A DNA stretch of 21,610 nt from Thermomicrobiales bacterium (GTDB lineage Bacteria; Chloroflexota; Limnocylindria; Limnocylindrales; CSP1-4): NCBI GenBank assembly GCA_004525275.1, contig SPCO01000005.1:1-21610 (forward strand). Direction: 5' to 3'. The notes below the pieces were generated by a model that searched no databases, was not told where the DNA came from, and worked only from the letters and a program-made list of their open reading frames with translations. This document shows positions 9,746 to 17,013 of the stretch, one piece after another (position 1 is the stretch's first letter; each line of letters opens with the position of its first letter). The translations under genes and the position numbers were made by a program.

Positions 9746-11260
9746 TCAGCCCCCGCTGACGCGCCCGACGATCTCGGCGATGACCCGGCGTGAATCGGCC
9801 GAGTCGTATCGCAGTAACGCATCGGGCTCGATCGCCTGCTCGACGATCCGCCCGCCGATCCGCGTGTACAGGACCGGGTAGATCGCCCCGGTCCCATCAG
9901 ACTCCAATGTTGCCGCCACGGCATCCGCGCCACCGGCATCCAACACGTGGGCGAGCGGCTGGACGCCGTCGTCGCGAAACCCGCCCGCCGGATCGATCGA
10001 CAGGACCTGCGCGAGGTAGGCACGCTGGTGGAACAGCGCAGGCGCGTCCGCCAGCTCGGCCGCGATGAGATCCGCCGCAGCTTCCGCGCTTAACACGCGA
10101 CGTTCGGGTTGCCAACCGAAATGGGTCGCCGCGATGTGGCCGGCCAGGATGCGGGCGTTGTACCGGGAACCTTGGACGGCCCCCGAATTGGACGGCACAC
10201 CGTGCTTCTGGAGGCCCTTGGCACCTTGTCCGATGGTCCCCGCGAAGAAGATCCCGGGAACACCGCTGCTCTCCCACCACGGCGTCTGGATGGGCAGGCG
10301 GCTGGCCCCGAAGGTCCCGACGCCCAGGTCGGGCAGATCCTGCAGTGGACACACAAAACCGGTCGCCGAGATCACTTCGTCCACTTCGAGTGCAAGGTCG
10401 GCACCACCATCGCTCCGCCGGAGACGGGCGGTCAGGCGCCCATCCGGCGAGCGCTCGATGCGGTCGATCGAGGCATCCAGGACGCTGACCCCACCACCAA
10501 GGATGTGATCCTCGAACGGCTGCACGTAGCGAGCTCGGACCCCGACCAGGCTGCGCGTGTCGACGGACAATCGGGTCCGCGAGGGCGAAACGAGAATGAG
10601 CTGCCTTGCCCAGGGCAGGAGTCCGGTCGCAAGCTCGAAACCGGAGTTCTGCTTGCCGATGAGCAGTACGCGGCGATCCGCGTAGGACTCCACCGGACGG
10701 ACATCGGCGTAGTGATGGGTGTGTTCCATGCCAATGCCAGGCGGTGTATATGGTTCGGCGACACCCACGGCCACGACGAGGACCGTGCACGTATAGACCC
10801 CGTCCGTCGTCTCGACCTCGAAGCGCTCACCCTCGGCCGTCGACAACCGACGGGTCGCGGTCCAGCGACAGTCGTAACGGATCTTGATCGCCGCACGCTC
10901 CGCGAATGCCGCCAGGTTCGCTTCCATCTCGGGCCGCGACGGAAAGTACGAGGTGCCGTCCATGAACTCTGCCTGGATCGCCCGGAGCCCCGGGTCGTCG
11001 GTCAGCAGGCTATTCCAGTCAAATCGCTCGTAGGCACGCGAGTCCCGCTGGACCGGGGCGAACGGCTTCGTCCAAGACAGGAGGCGCTGGAAGAACGGCC
11101 AGCGCCGGAACATCCCGCCCGCGGAGGGGTCGGCGGAGATGACCGCGTGGTCGATCCCAGCCTGACGCAGCGAATACGAGGTCTGCAGGGCACCCGGTCC
11201 GCTGCCGATGACCAGGATCGGGTAGTCGCCGGGCGGGAACGGGGCGCTCAGCTCCGCCAT
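9746..11260 (-). CDS. FAD-dependent oxidoreductase, flavin-monooxygenase-like
   Basis: Two-dinucleotide-fold flavoenzyme of 504 residues. The FAD-binding Rossmann motif VIGSGPGALQTSYSL is at 17-31. The second, NAD(P)-binding motif at 197-213 (RRVLLIGKQNSGFELATG) has the GxxxSG pattern of flavin-containing monooxygenases, with Lys-Gln in place of the usual small residues. The FMO-type ISATGFVCPL is at about 298-306 and a late FAD segment, GIFFAGTIGQGAKGLQKHG, at 336-354. No redox-active CxxC is present, so it is not a thioredoxin reductase or disulfide reductase. The C-terminal ~120 residues are an extra helical/alpha-beta part without recognised motif. Its ATG at 11258-11260 lies inside the end of the upstream CNB gene (13 bp overlap), implying coupled translation. 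Substrate is unknown; a monooxygenase or NAD(P)H oxidase role is inference. Confidence 0.85.
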   Translation of the reverse strand: MAELSAPFPPGDYPILVIGSGPGALQTSYSLRQAGIDHAVISADPSAGGMFRRWPFFQRLLSWTKPFAPVQRDSRAYERFDWNSLLTDDPGLRAIQAEFMDGTSYFPSRPEMEANLAAFAERAAIKIRYDCRWTATRRLSTAEGERFEVETTDGVYTCTVLVVAVGVAEPYTPPGIGMEHTHHYADVRPVESYADRRVLLIGKQNSGFELATGLLPWARQLILVSPSRTRLSVDTRSLVGVRARYVQPFEDHILGGGVSVLDASIDRIERSPDGRLTARLRRSDGGADLALEVDEVISATGFVCPLQDLPDLGVGTFGASRLPIQTPWWESSGVPGIFFAGTIGQGAKGLQKHGVPSNSGAVQGSRYNARILAGHIAATHFGWQPERRVLSAEAAADLIAAELADAPALFHQRAYLAQVLSIDPAGGFRDDGVQPLAHVLDAGGADAVAATLESDGTGAIYPVLYTRIGGRIVEQAIEPDALLRYDSADSRRVIAEIVGRVSGG

Positions 11261-11670
11261 CGATTGGCCGCCCGCAACCGACGCGCCTGGGCCTGGAGCA
11301 TCCGATACATCACCCTTGGATGTGCAACGAGGAAGGATTCGAACGCGGGTCCGGCGAGCATCAGGCAGCGCAGCGAACGAGTAGCTACCACGTCCGCGAT
11401 CGGCGACTCGCTGAGCATCAGCGAGACCTCGCCAAAGAACTCACCTCGCCCCAGTCTGGCGCGCTCCGTTCCATCGACGACGACGGCCGCCTCGCCATCA
11501 AGGATCACGTAGAACGCCGAGCCGGTCAGCCCCTGGCGGAGCACCTTGTCACCCTCGGAGAAGACGGTCTCCTCGAACAAGTGGACGATCCCCTCGAGCT
11601 GCGGCCCGGTCAGATCGCCAAACAGCGCGAAACTCGCGATCGCGTCTACCAGCTCCGCTCGTTCGACCAT
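11248..11670 (-). CDS. Stand-alone cyclic-nucleotide-binding-domain protein, atypical phosphate-binding cassette
   Basis: A single CNB fold with no output domain, 140 residues. FALFGDLTGPQLEGIVHLFEE, then SEGDKVLRQG, SAFYVILDGEAAVVVDG and LGRGEFFGEVSL are the typical beta-barrel elements. No helix-turn-helix follows, only a short helix ending RRLRAANRWRS, so it is not a CRP/FNR transcription factor. In the phosphate-binding cassette the Glu is present (GE at 80-81). The Arg that normally contacts the cyclic phosphate is replaced by Pro90 in an ungapped alignment (ESPIADV against TPRAATV). Ligand binding is therefore doubtful or different. The frame is open to 11754, but the ATG at 11668-11670 starts the conserved fold and has CAACAT six bases ahead. 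It overlaps the flavoenzyme gene downstream and is divergent from a second CNB gene. Confidence 0.88.
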   Translation of the reverse strand: MVERAELVDAIASFALFGDLTGPQLEGIVHLFEETVFSEGDKVLRQGLTGSAFYVILDGEAAVVVDGTERARLGRGEFFGEVSLMLSESPIADVVATRSLRCLMLAGPAFESFLVAHPRVMYRMLQAQARRLRAANRWRS

Positions 11671-11676
11671 CCGCTT

Positions 11677-11682
11677 ATGTTG
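11677..11682 (-). promoter_or_regulatory. Weak leaderless -10 candidate for the minus-strand CNB/oxidoreductase pair
   Basis: Read on the minus strand this is CAACAT, then six bases (AAGCGG), then ATG at 11670. It keeps the A at position 2 and T at position 6 of a -10 element and the same spacing as the clearer sites at 7634 and 14976. No good -35 is seen. There is also no Shine-Dalgarno for this gene, which is why a leaderless start is considered. Confidence 0.3.
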
Positions 11683-11716
11683 CCAGATACAGGCAAGGGC
11701 GTAATGCCATCCGTGT

Positions 11717-11746
11717 TTGACGGCCCACGGTCCATCGGCGCAGCAT
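11717..11746 (+). promoter_or_regulatory. Sigma-70-type promoter candidate for the CNB/cyclase operon
   Basis: TTGACG at 11717-11722, an 18-base spacer, then CAGCAT at 11741-11746. Transcription would start near 11753 and give a leader of about 23 bases containing the GGAGG at 11765-11769, six bases before the ATG at 11776. It lies in the 105 bp between the two divergent CNB genes, so regulation of both directions from this gap is possible. Confidence 0.45.
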
Positions 11747-11775
11747 GGCTCCAACGTCGCATATGGAGGACCAGG

Positions 11776-12204
11776 ATGACCCTGACCCGCGACCGCAAGG
11801 CGGTCCTGCTAGCGTCGGCGCGCCTGTTCGAAGGCGTTGACCACGATGGGATGGATCGCATCGCTGCGGCGGCCGTTGAGGTGGACTTCCCAGCCGATCA
11901 CGTCATCGTTCAGCAGGGCGAGATCGGCACCGGGTTCTTCGTCGTCGTCAGCGGTGGCGCCCGGGTCGTCCGTGACGGGAGGGCGGTGGCGACCCTGGGC
12001 CCGGGCGAGTTCTTTGGGGAACTCTCGCTCCTCGACGGGCGACCGCGCGTGGCCCAGGTCGTGGCGAGCGGTCCGACGACCTGTCTGGCCCTTGCGTCGT
12101 GGGAACTTGAGAGGATCCTCCTCGAGGAACCGCGGGCGGCGCTGGCCATCCTGCGCGGCGTCGCCGGCCGACTCCGGGACCTGACCGAAGCCGGGCGGCA
12201 CTGA
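11776..12204 (+). CDS. Stand-alone cyclic-nucleotide-binding-domain protein with intact binding cassette
   Basis: A single CNB domain of 142 residues without DNA-binding or enzymatic output domain. The fold elements are ARLFEGVDHDGMDRIAAAA, then FPADHVIVQQGEIGTGFFVVVSGG, then LGPGEFFGELSLLDGRPRVAQV. The last is a canonical phosphate-binding cassette with Glu82 and Arg91, so cAMP or cGMP binding is likely. A C-terminal helix (EEPRAALAILRGVAGRLRDLTEA) matches the usual CNB lid or dimer helix. The start is the ATG at 11776, with GGAGG six bases upstream; the frame extends back to 11320, but that stretch is antisense to the other CNB gene. Only 11 bp separate its stop from the cyclase start, so enzyme and receptor are probably co-transcribed. 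It may act by binding a partner protein; which one is unknown. Confidence 0.9.
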   Translation: MTLTRDRKAVLLASARLFEGVDHDGMDRIAAAAVEVDFPADHVIVQQGEIGTGFFVVVSGGARVVRDGRAVATLGPGEFFGELSLLDGRPRVAQVVASGPTTCLALASWELERILLEEPRAALAILRGVAGRLRDLTEAGRH

Positions 12205-12215
12205 TCGGGGGTCCC

Positions 12216-14978
12216 GTGAACGACACCAGGGGCCCGATACCAATGGCACTGCCGACCCGCGGGACATTCACATTTCTGTTCTCCGACATCGAGGGGTCGA
12301 CCGGCCTCGAGAGCCGGATCGGGCGCGATCGGTACAGCGCCGTGCTGGTCCGCCATCGTGAACTCCTCCGCGCGATCTGGACGGCTCACGCCGGGGTCGA
12401 GCAGGGCACGGAGGGCGACTCGTTCTTCGTTGCGTTCGCCGAAGCGCCGGCCGCCGTCGCCGCAGCCGTGGCCGGCCAGCGAGCGATCGGCGCCGAACCG
12501 TGGCCGGAGGACGCCCCCATCCGGATCCGGATGGGTCTCCACACGGGCGGTGCCGAACTGGTCGGCAACAGCTACGTCGGGCTGGCCATCAACCAGGCGG
12601 CGAGGATCGCCGCCGCCGCCCACGGCGGCCAGATCCTGATTTCGGGGACGACGGGCGACCTGGCGCTCCCCGGTCCCACGGACGGGGTCCGCCTCCTCGA
12701 CCTCGGTGAGCATCGCCTCAAGGACCTCAGCGCGCCCGTCCGGATCCGCCAGGTCGTCGCCGACGGTCTGACGTCGGACTTCCCGCCCATCCGCAGCCTC
12801 GACGCGCACCCGAACAATCTGCCGACCCAGCTGACGACCTTCGTCGGCCGCGATCCGGAATTGGCGGAAGTAACGCGACTGCTGGCCACGTCCCGACTCC
12901 TGACCCTCACCGGGCCCGGCGGGACCGGCAAGACCCGGCTCTCGCTCCAGCTCGCGGGCCAGGCATCCGATGCGTTCCCGGAAGGCGTCTTCTTTGTCCC
13001 GCTCGAACCCGTCCGGGATCCGATGCTCATCGCGCCGCGGATCGCCGGCGTCGTCGGCGTCGCCGAGGGATCCACCCAGCCGATCGTCGATTCGCTGACC
13101 GACTGGCTGCACGACAAGCGCGTTCTCCTCGTCCTCGACAATTTCGAACAGGTGGTCGCCGGGGCGCCGATCGTGGCCGACCTGCTCCGAGCCGCCCCAT
13201 CGCTCAAGGTGATCGTGACAAGCCGCGCTGCCCTCCACGTCTCGGGCGAACAGGAGTATCCGGTCCCGGGCCTGCCGACCCCGCCTGATCCGGGCCACCA
13301 GACGGGCCTGGATCGACTGCAGCTTTCGGGGGAGACACGGGTCATCGACCTCGAGGCGCTGGGCCAGTACGCGGCTGTGCGACTCTTCATCGAGCGGGCC
13401 GTCGCCGTCCGGCCGGGCTTCGCGGTGACGAACGCCAATGCGCCGGCGGTCGCGGCGATCTGCGCCCGGCTCCATGGGATGCCGCTGGCCATCGAACTCG
13501 CCGCCGCCAGGACCAAGATCCTGTCGCCCGATGCGATCCTCGCCCGACTCGATCATCAACTGGACGTTCTGGCCGCCGGCTCGCGCGACCTGCCGGCACG
13601 CCAGCAGACGCTGCGCGGAGCGATCGCCTGGAGCTACGAGCTCCTGGATCCGGGCGGTAAGCGTCTCCTGGACTACCTGTCCGTCTTTGCGAGCGGCTGC
13701 GACCTTTCGACAACCGAAGCGGTCTGTGGACCGGCTGACGAGATCGGCGGCGACATCCTCGACGGCCTGATGGCGCTGGTCGACCAGAGCCTGGTCAAGG
13801 TCGAGGAGACGGCCGACGGTGAGCCGCGATTCCGCCTGCTCGACACGATCCGGGCCTTCGCGGCTGAACAGCTCGAGCTCGACGGCGACGGCGAGCGGAT
13901 CCGGGACCGCCATCGTGACTGGTATGTCGCACTCCTGAAGCAGGCCGCCGCCGAACTGCCCGGCTCCGACCAGCGACGATGGCTTGATCGGCTCGAGCTC
14001 GAGCACGACGACATCCGGGCGATCCTGGACCGCGCCGTCGAGGCCCAGGATCGTGACGTGGCGATCAGCGTCGCCTTCGATATGTGGCGGTTCTGGCAGA
14101 AGCACGGTCACCTGGCCGAGGCCCGTCGCCGTCTCGAGGCCATGGCAGCGGCTCCCTGGTCACACGGCGACCCGCGACTTCGAGCCAAGCTCGTGGAGGC
14201 GCTCGGCGGCACGTGCTGGTGGCAGGGCGACCTGTCCGAGATGGACCGCTGGTACCAGGAAGCGCTGGCGATCTGGAGGATTCTTGACGACCCGTCGGAG
14301 CTGGCCAACGCCCTCTACAACGCCGCGTTCATCGGTTCCGTCCCGGAACCCGACGGCGATACGGCCGGGGGCCCGCAAGGGATCGGATTCGCGAATCTTG
14401 AAGAGGCGCGTGACATCTACCACCGGATCGGCGATGTCCGCGGTGAGGCGAACGTGATCTGGGCGATGGGCAACTACCGGTACTTCCATTCGATGGCTGA
14501 CCTTGGAGTGGACGAGTTCCGCCAGAGCCTCGCGATGTTCCGCGAGGTCGGCGACAAGACGATGGAGGCCTGGAGCCTGCACATGCTCGGGACGGGACTC
14601 CTTCGCGGCGGCGACCTTGACGAGGCGCGTGGCCATATCGAACACGCGATGCGGCATTTCCACGACTCGGGTGACGCGGCGGGGGTCACCTTGTGCCTGG
14701 ACGATCTGTCGGCCGTCGCCGTGGCGGAGGGCGATCTCCCTCGCGCCGCCCGACTCCGGGGCGCCGCCCGCAACCTGGCAACCGAGTCGGGTGCCACCCT
14801 GGCCACTTTCGTCGAGGAATCGTTCGAGATCGGCGCCCGACCCGGGGTCAAGACCAGGATGTCGCCGGACGATCTCGCCCGGTACGGGGCCCAGGGGGCG
14901 GCCTGGACGCTCGACGAGGCGGTCGCCTATGCCCTCGGCGACGCAGACCAGAAGGTGTCCGACGAGACGGCGTCGTAG
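12216..14978 (+). CDS. Class III nucleotidyl cyclase fused to a P-loop ATPase and helical repeats
   Basis: A signalling protein of 920 residues. The cyclase homology domain is at about 16-180: TFLFSDIEGST (first metal Asp24), GTEGDSFFVAF (second metal Asp68), and GNSYVGLAINQAARIAAA with transition-state Asn126 and Arg130. The substrate-selecting Lys and Asp/Thr of classical adenylate cyclases correspond to Gly64 and Ser119 here, so ATP or GTP preference cannot be inferred. From about 205 comes an NB-ARC/AfsR-like ATPase: FVGRDPELAEV, Walker A GPGGTGKT at 233-240, Walker B VLLVLDNFEQV, and sensor VIVTSRAALHV. A winged-helix region follows (YELLDPGGKRLLDYLSVF), then a TPR-like C-terminal half from about 600. 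There are no membrane segments. The start could be GTG at 12216 or ATG at 12243 (MALPTRGTF); both precede the domain. It lies 11 bp after the CNB gene. Confidence 0.92.
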   Translation: MNDTRGPIPMALPTRGTFTFLFSDIEGSTGLESRIGRDRYSAVLVRHRELLRAIWTAHAGVEQGTEGDSFFVAFAEAPAAVAAAVAGQRAIGAEPWPEDAPIRIRMGLHTGGAELVGNSYVGLAINQAARIAAAAHGGQILISGTTGDLALPGPTDGVRLLDLGEHRLKDLSAPVRIRQVVADGLTSDFPPIRSLDAHPNNLPTQLTTFVGRDPELAEVTRLLATSRLLTLTGPGGTGKTRLSLQLAGQASDAFPEGVFFVPLEPVRDPMLIAPRIAGVVGVAEGSTQPIVDSLTDWLHDKRVLLVLDNFEQVVAGAPIVADLLRAAPSLKVIVTSRAALHVSGEQEYPVPGLPTPPDPGHQTGLDRLQLSGETRVIDLEALGQYAAVRLFIERAVAVRPGFAVTNANAPAVAAICARLHGMPLAIELAAARTKILSPDAILARLDHQLDVLAAGSRDLPARQQTLRGAIAWSYELLDPGGKRLLDYLSVFASGCDLSTTEAVCGPADEIGGDILDGLMALVDQSLVKVEETADGEPRFRLLDTIRAFAAEQLELDGDGERIRDRHRDWYVALLKQAAAELPGSDQRRWLDRLELEHDDIRAILDRAVEAQDRDVAISVAFDMWRFWQKHGHLAEARRRLEAMAAAPWSHGDPRLRAKLVEALGGTCWWQGDLSEMDRWYQEALAIWRILDDPSELANALYNAAFIGSVPEPDGDTAGGPQGIGFANLEEARDIYHRIGDVRGEANVIWAMGNYRYFHSMADLGVDEFRQSLAMFREVGDKTMEAWSLHMLGTGLLRGGDLDEARGHIEHAMRHFHDSGDAAGVTLCLDDLSAVAVAEGDLPRAARLRGAARNLATESGATLATFVEESFEIGARPGVKTRMSPDDLARYGAQGAAWTLDEAVAYALGDADQKVSDETAS

Positions 14979-14981
14979 GAT
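14976..14981 (+). promoter_or_regulatory. Probable leaderless -10 element of thyX
   Basis: TAGGAT, six bases (ACGCAG), then ATG at 14988. The TAG of this hexamer is also the stop codon of the cyclase gene. No Shine-Dalgarno precedes thyX, so an own leaderless transcript is plausible despite the 9 bp gap to the upstream gene. Confidence 0.5.
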
Positions 14982-14987
14982 ACGCAG

Positions 14988-15869
14988 ATGACGACACGAT
15001 TGAGTCAATCGGCGAACCCGGAGCCGGTGCGGGAGAAGAGTGGCATCCCCAAGAACCCGGGGCGACGGGACCTTGGACTCCGGGCGACACTGGTCTTCCC
15101 CGATCGCGACATCGTCGATCGGTTCTACGTACCGATCATCTATACCGCATGCCGAACCTGCTATTCCGAGCAGGATCCGGACCTGATCTTCCGGCGGGCC
15201 GTCGACGGCGACTTCGAGTCGCAAAAGATGCAGAAGCTCATCAGCTCGGTCATCGAGTCCGTGCATGGCTCGACGATCGAACACGTCGTCTTCACGTTCG
15301 CGATCAGTGGCGTTTCCCGGACGCTGTCACACCAGCTCGTGCGCCATCGAGCGGGCGTCGCATTCGATCAGCAGAGCCAGCGCTACGTGAAGTTCAAGGG
15401 CGCAGCGACGATGCTCCCCCACTCGATCGCGGAGGGCGATCCCGATCTCCGCGAGCGGTACCAAGAGCAGGTCGATGGCGCGCTTGGATTGTACGGCGAC
15501 ATGCTGGGCGCTGGCATACCAGGTGAAGATGCGCGGTTCGTGTTCCCCAACGCGACCCGAACGAACCTGGTGATGACCACGAACCTCCGGGCGCTCATCC
15601 ACATGTCCGGGCTACGGCTGTGCACGATGGCCCAGTGGGAGATCCGTCGGCTGTTCCAGCTGATCCGGCACGAAATCTTCACGGTCTCGCCGTTCCTGGG
15701 GTCGTTCCTGGCGCCCAAGTGCGTGCCGCTCGGCTATTGCGACGAATTCAACAATCGCGACGGCCACTGCCCCATCCGGCCGCACAAGGATCGTGTCCTT
15801 GAAGCATGGGCGGAGAAGGCCACGGCCGCGAAGGCCGCCGGGCGAGCGTTGCCGGTCGCCAACGCCTAG
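14988..15869 (+). CDS. thyX: Flavin-dependent thymidylate synthase ThyX
   Basis: Makes dTMP from dUMP using methylenetetrahydrofolate, NADPH and FAD; cytoplasmic, normally a homotetramer. Of 293 residues the diagnostic ThyX motif lies at 119-132: RHRAGVAFDQQSQR. The three-residue RHR start, the Ser130 and the final Arg132 are kept, but there are eight residues between RHR and Ser where the classic motif RHRX7SXR has seven. Upstream HGSTIEHVVFTFAISGVSRTLSHQ and downstream NLRALIHMSGLRLCTMAQWEIR fit the FAD- and dUMP-binding parts. The C-terminal extension CVPLGYCDEFNNRDGHCPIR adds three cysteines. With the N-terminal ~30 residues it makes the protein longer than the usual 220-250. It follows the cyclase gene by 9 bp and converges on the phosphorylase gene. 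Confidence 0.95.
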   Translation: MTTRLSQSANPEPVREKSGIPKNPGRRDLGLRATLVFPDRDIVDRFYVPIIYTACRTCYSEQDPDLIFRRAVDGDFESQKMQKLISSVIESVHGSTIEHVVFTFAISGVSRTLSHQLVRHRAGVAFDQQSQRYVKFKGAATMLPHSIAEGDPDLRERYQEQVDGALGLYGDMLGAGIPGEDARFVFPNATRTNLVMTTNLRALIHMSGLRLCTMAQWEIRRLFQLIRHEIFTVSPFLGSFLAPKCVPLGYCDEFNNRDGHCPIRPHKDRVLEAWAEKATAAKAAGRALPVANA

Positions 15870-15887
15870 CTCGCCGGGGCACTGCCG

Positions 15888-16778
15888 CTAGCCGGGTGGC
15901 GTCTCGGCCGCCGGCAGGTCAGCCACGAACCGGCGGATGACGTTGGCCAGGCGCGGCCCGGCGATCTTGCCCGACTCAAGGACCTCTTCGTGGGTCAGCG
16001 GCTCGCCCGTGTAGCCGGCGCCGGCGTTTGTGACCAGCGAGACACCGCAGACCTCGAGTCCGACCCACCGTGCCGCGATGCATTCGAGGACCGTGGACAT
16101 CCCGACGGCATGACCACCGAGCGCGGCCAGCATCCGGACCTCGGCCGGGGTCTCGTAGGTCGGACCGGTCAAGCCGACGTAGACACCCTCGACGAGCGGG
16201 ACATCCTCGGACGCCGCCGCCGCATGGAGCCGGTCGCGCAGCCGCGGGCTCCAGGCGTCCGTCAGGTCCGGGAAGCGCGGTCCAAGCGAGTCCGCGTTAG
16301 GCCCGATGAGCGGACTCCGGCCAGTCAGGTTGATGTGATCGCGCATCACCATCAATGCCCCCGGCCCGAACGAAGGATCGAGACCGCCGGCCGCATTCGT
16401 GAGCACCACGATCCGAGCTCCGAGGGCCTTGAAGAGCAATACCGGCTGGACGACGAGTCCGGAGTCGAATCCTTCGTACAGGTGAAAACGGCCCTGGAGC
16501 ATCACGACCGGACGGCCGGCCAGGTGTCCAAGCAGGAGTCGACCTGCGTGGCCGGGAGCCGTCGCCGCTGGCCAGCCTGGGAGCTCGGCAAACGGGATGG
16601 CGACCGAATCGTCAAGGTCCTCAGCCAGACCGCCGAGCCCGGAGCCGAGGACGATCCCGACCTCCGGAACGATCGTCGTCCGATCCCTCACGGCAGCCGC
16701 CAGCGAGGCGATGAGCGCAGGCTGGTCGGACGGACGGATCGGTCGCGTCGAACCGGTCTCGGCTGTCGATCGGGACAT
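15888..16778 (-). CDS. punA: Purine nucleoside phosphorylase, trimeric type
   Basis: Phosphorolysis of inosine and guanosine (ribo- or deoxy-) to base plus ribose-1-phosphate, in purine salvage. The 296 residues contain VGIVLGSGLG (phosphate-binding Ser46), PGHAGRLLLG (His77), MLQGRFHLYEG (His99), LTNAAGGL, GPTYETPAE (Glu209), GMSTVLE (Met227) and VTNAGAGY (Asn251). Glu209 plus Asn251 is the pair that reads 6-oxopurines in the mammalian-type trimeric enzymes, so methylthioadenosine phosphorylase is less likely. The frame is open to 16859, but ATG 16776-16778 has GGAGGG five bases ahead and starts close to the family's normal N-terminus. It converges on thyX with an 18 bp gap. Upstream is a 322 bp non-coding region with candidate promoters. 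Confidence 0.94.
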   Translation of the reverse strand: MSRSTAETGSTRPIRPSDQPALIASLAAAVRDRTTIVPEVGIVLGSGLGGLAEDLDDSVAIPFAELPGWPAATAPGHAGRLLLGHLAGRPVVMLQGRFHLYEGFDSGLVVQPVLLFKALGARIVVLTNAAGGLDPSFGPGALMVMRDHINLTGRSPLIGPNADSLGPRFPDLTDAWSPRLRDRLHAAAASEDVPLVEGVYVGLTGPTYETPAEVRMLAALGGHAVGMSTVLECIAARWVGLEVCGVSLVTNAGAGYTGEPLTHEEVLESGKIAGPRLANVIRRFVADLPAAETPPG

Positions 16779-16783
16779 CAGGG

Positions 16784-16789
16784 CCCTCC
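16784..16789 (-). promoter_or_regulatory. Shine-Dalgarno of the phosphorylase gene
   Basis: GGAGGG on the minus strand, five bases before the ATG at 16778; it supports this start over the longer open frame. Further upstream, GATACT on the minus strand at 16815-16820 is an alternative -10 that would give a short leader. Confidence 0.65.
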
Positions 16790-16983
16790 ACGGAGGCTTC
16801 TCCGGCCCGACGAGAGTATCGACACCGGGATGCCGATCACGTCCCGTCGGGCGGGCCACGCCGGAGGCCGTCGTGAGACGGCGCGTCGCGGCGACGAAGC
16901 GCCCGAAGCGACCGGCGGCGGAGCGAAGGCCCTTGATGCGATCTCGGTTTCCTCGACCCTGTCGGCCCCTTCGGGCAAGACCT

Positions 16984-17013
16984 ACGGTAGCGAGCGGCCA
17001 TGACGTGAGTCAA
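16984..17013 (-). promoter_or_regulatory. Sigma-70-type promoter candidate upstream of the phosphorylase gene
   Basis: Read on the minus strand: TTGACT (17013-17008), an 18-base spacer and TACCGT (16989-16984). It points toward the phosphorylase gene and would give a leader of nearly 200 bases. I recognise no riboswitch or conserved structure in that leader. The small open frames there are Arg/Pro-rich and look non-coding. Confidence 0.35.

Noticed and set aside
9746..9759. TCAGC-CCCC-GCTGA hairpin at the end of the flavoenzyme gene
   Set aside because: A five-base stem inside coding sequence with no T-run; too weak to call a terminator.
9746..11260. Thioredoxin reductase or disulfide oxidoreductase
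   Set aside because: Two dinucleotide folds are present but no CxxC redox pair; the GxxxSG second motif and ATGF element fit FMO-like enzymes better.
10109..11512. 467-codon plus-strand open frame opposite the flavoenzyme and CNB genes
   Set aside because: Composition and lack of motifs mark it as an antisense shadow.
11248..12204. CRP/FNR-type transcription factors
   Set aside because: Both proteins end shortly after the CNB fold and have no helix-turn-helix, so they are called stand-alone CNB proteins.
11910..14111. 733-codon open frame antisense to the cyclase gene
   Set aside because: It is a shadow of the strongly coding plus strand in G+C-rich DNA: no recognisable domains, Arg/Gly/Asp-rich composition, and the plus strand carries clear catalytic motifs throughout.
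15866..15891. CTAGC/GCTAG inverted repeat spanning the convergent thyX and phosphorylase stops
   Set aside because: Only a 5 bp stem around a 16-base loop, no T-tract, and both arms are made by the two TAG stop codons; not supportable as a terminator.
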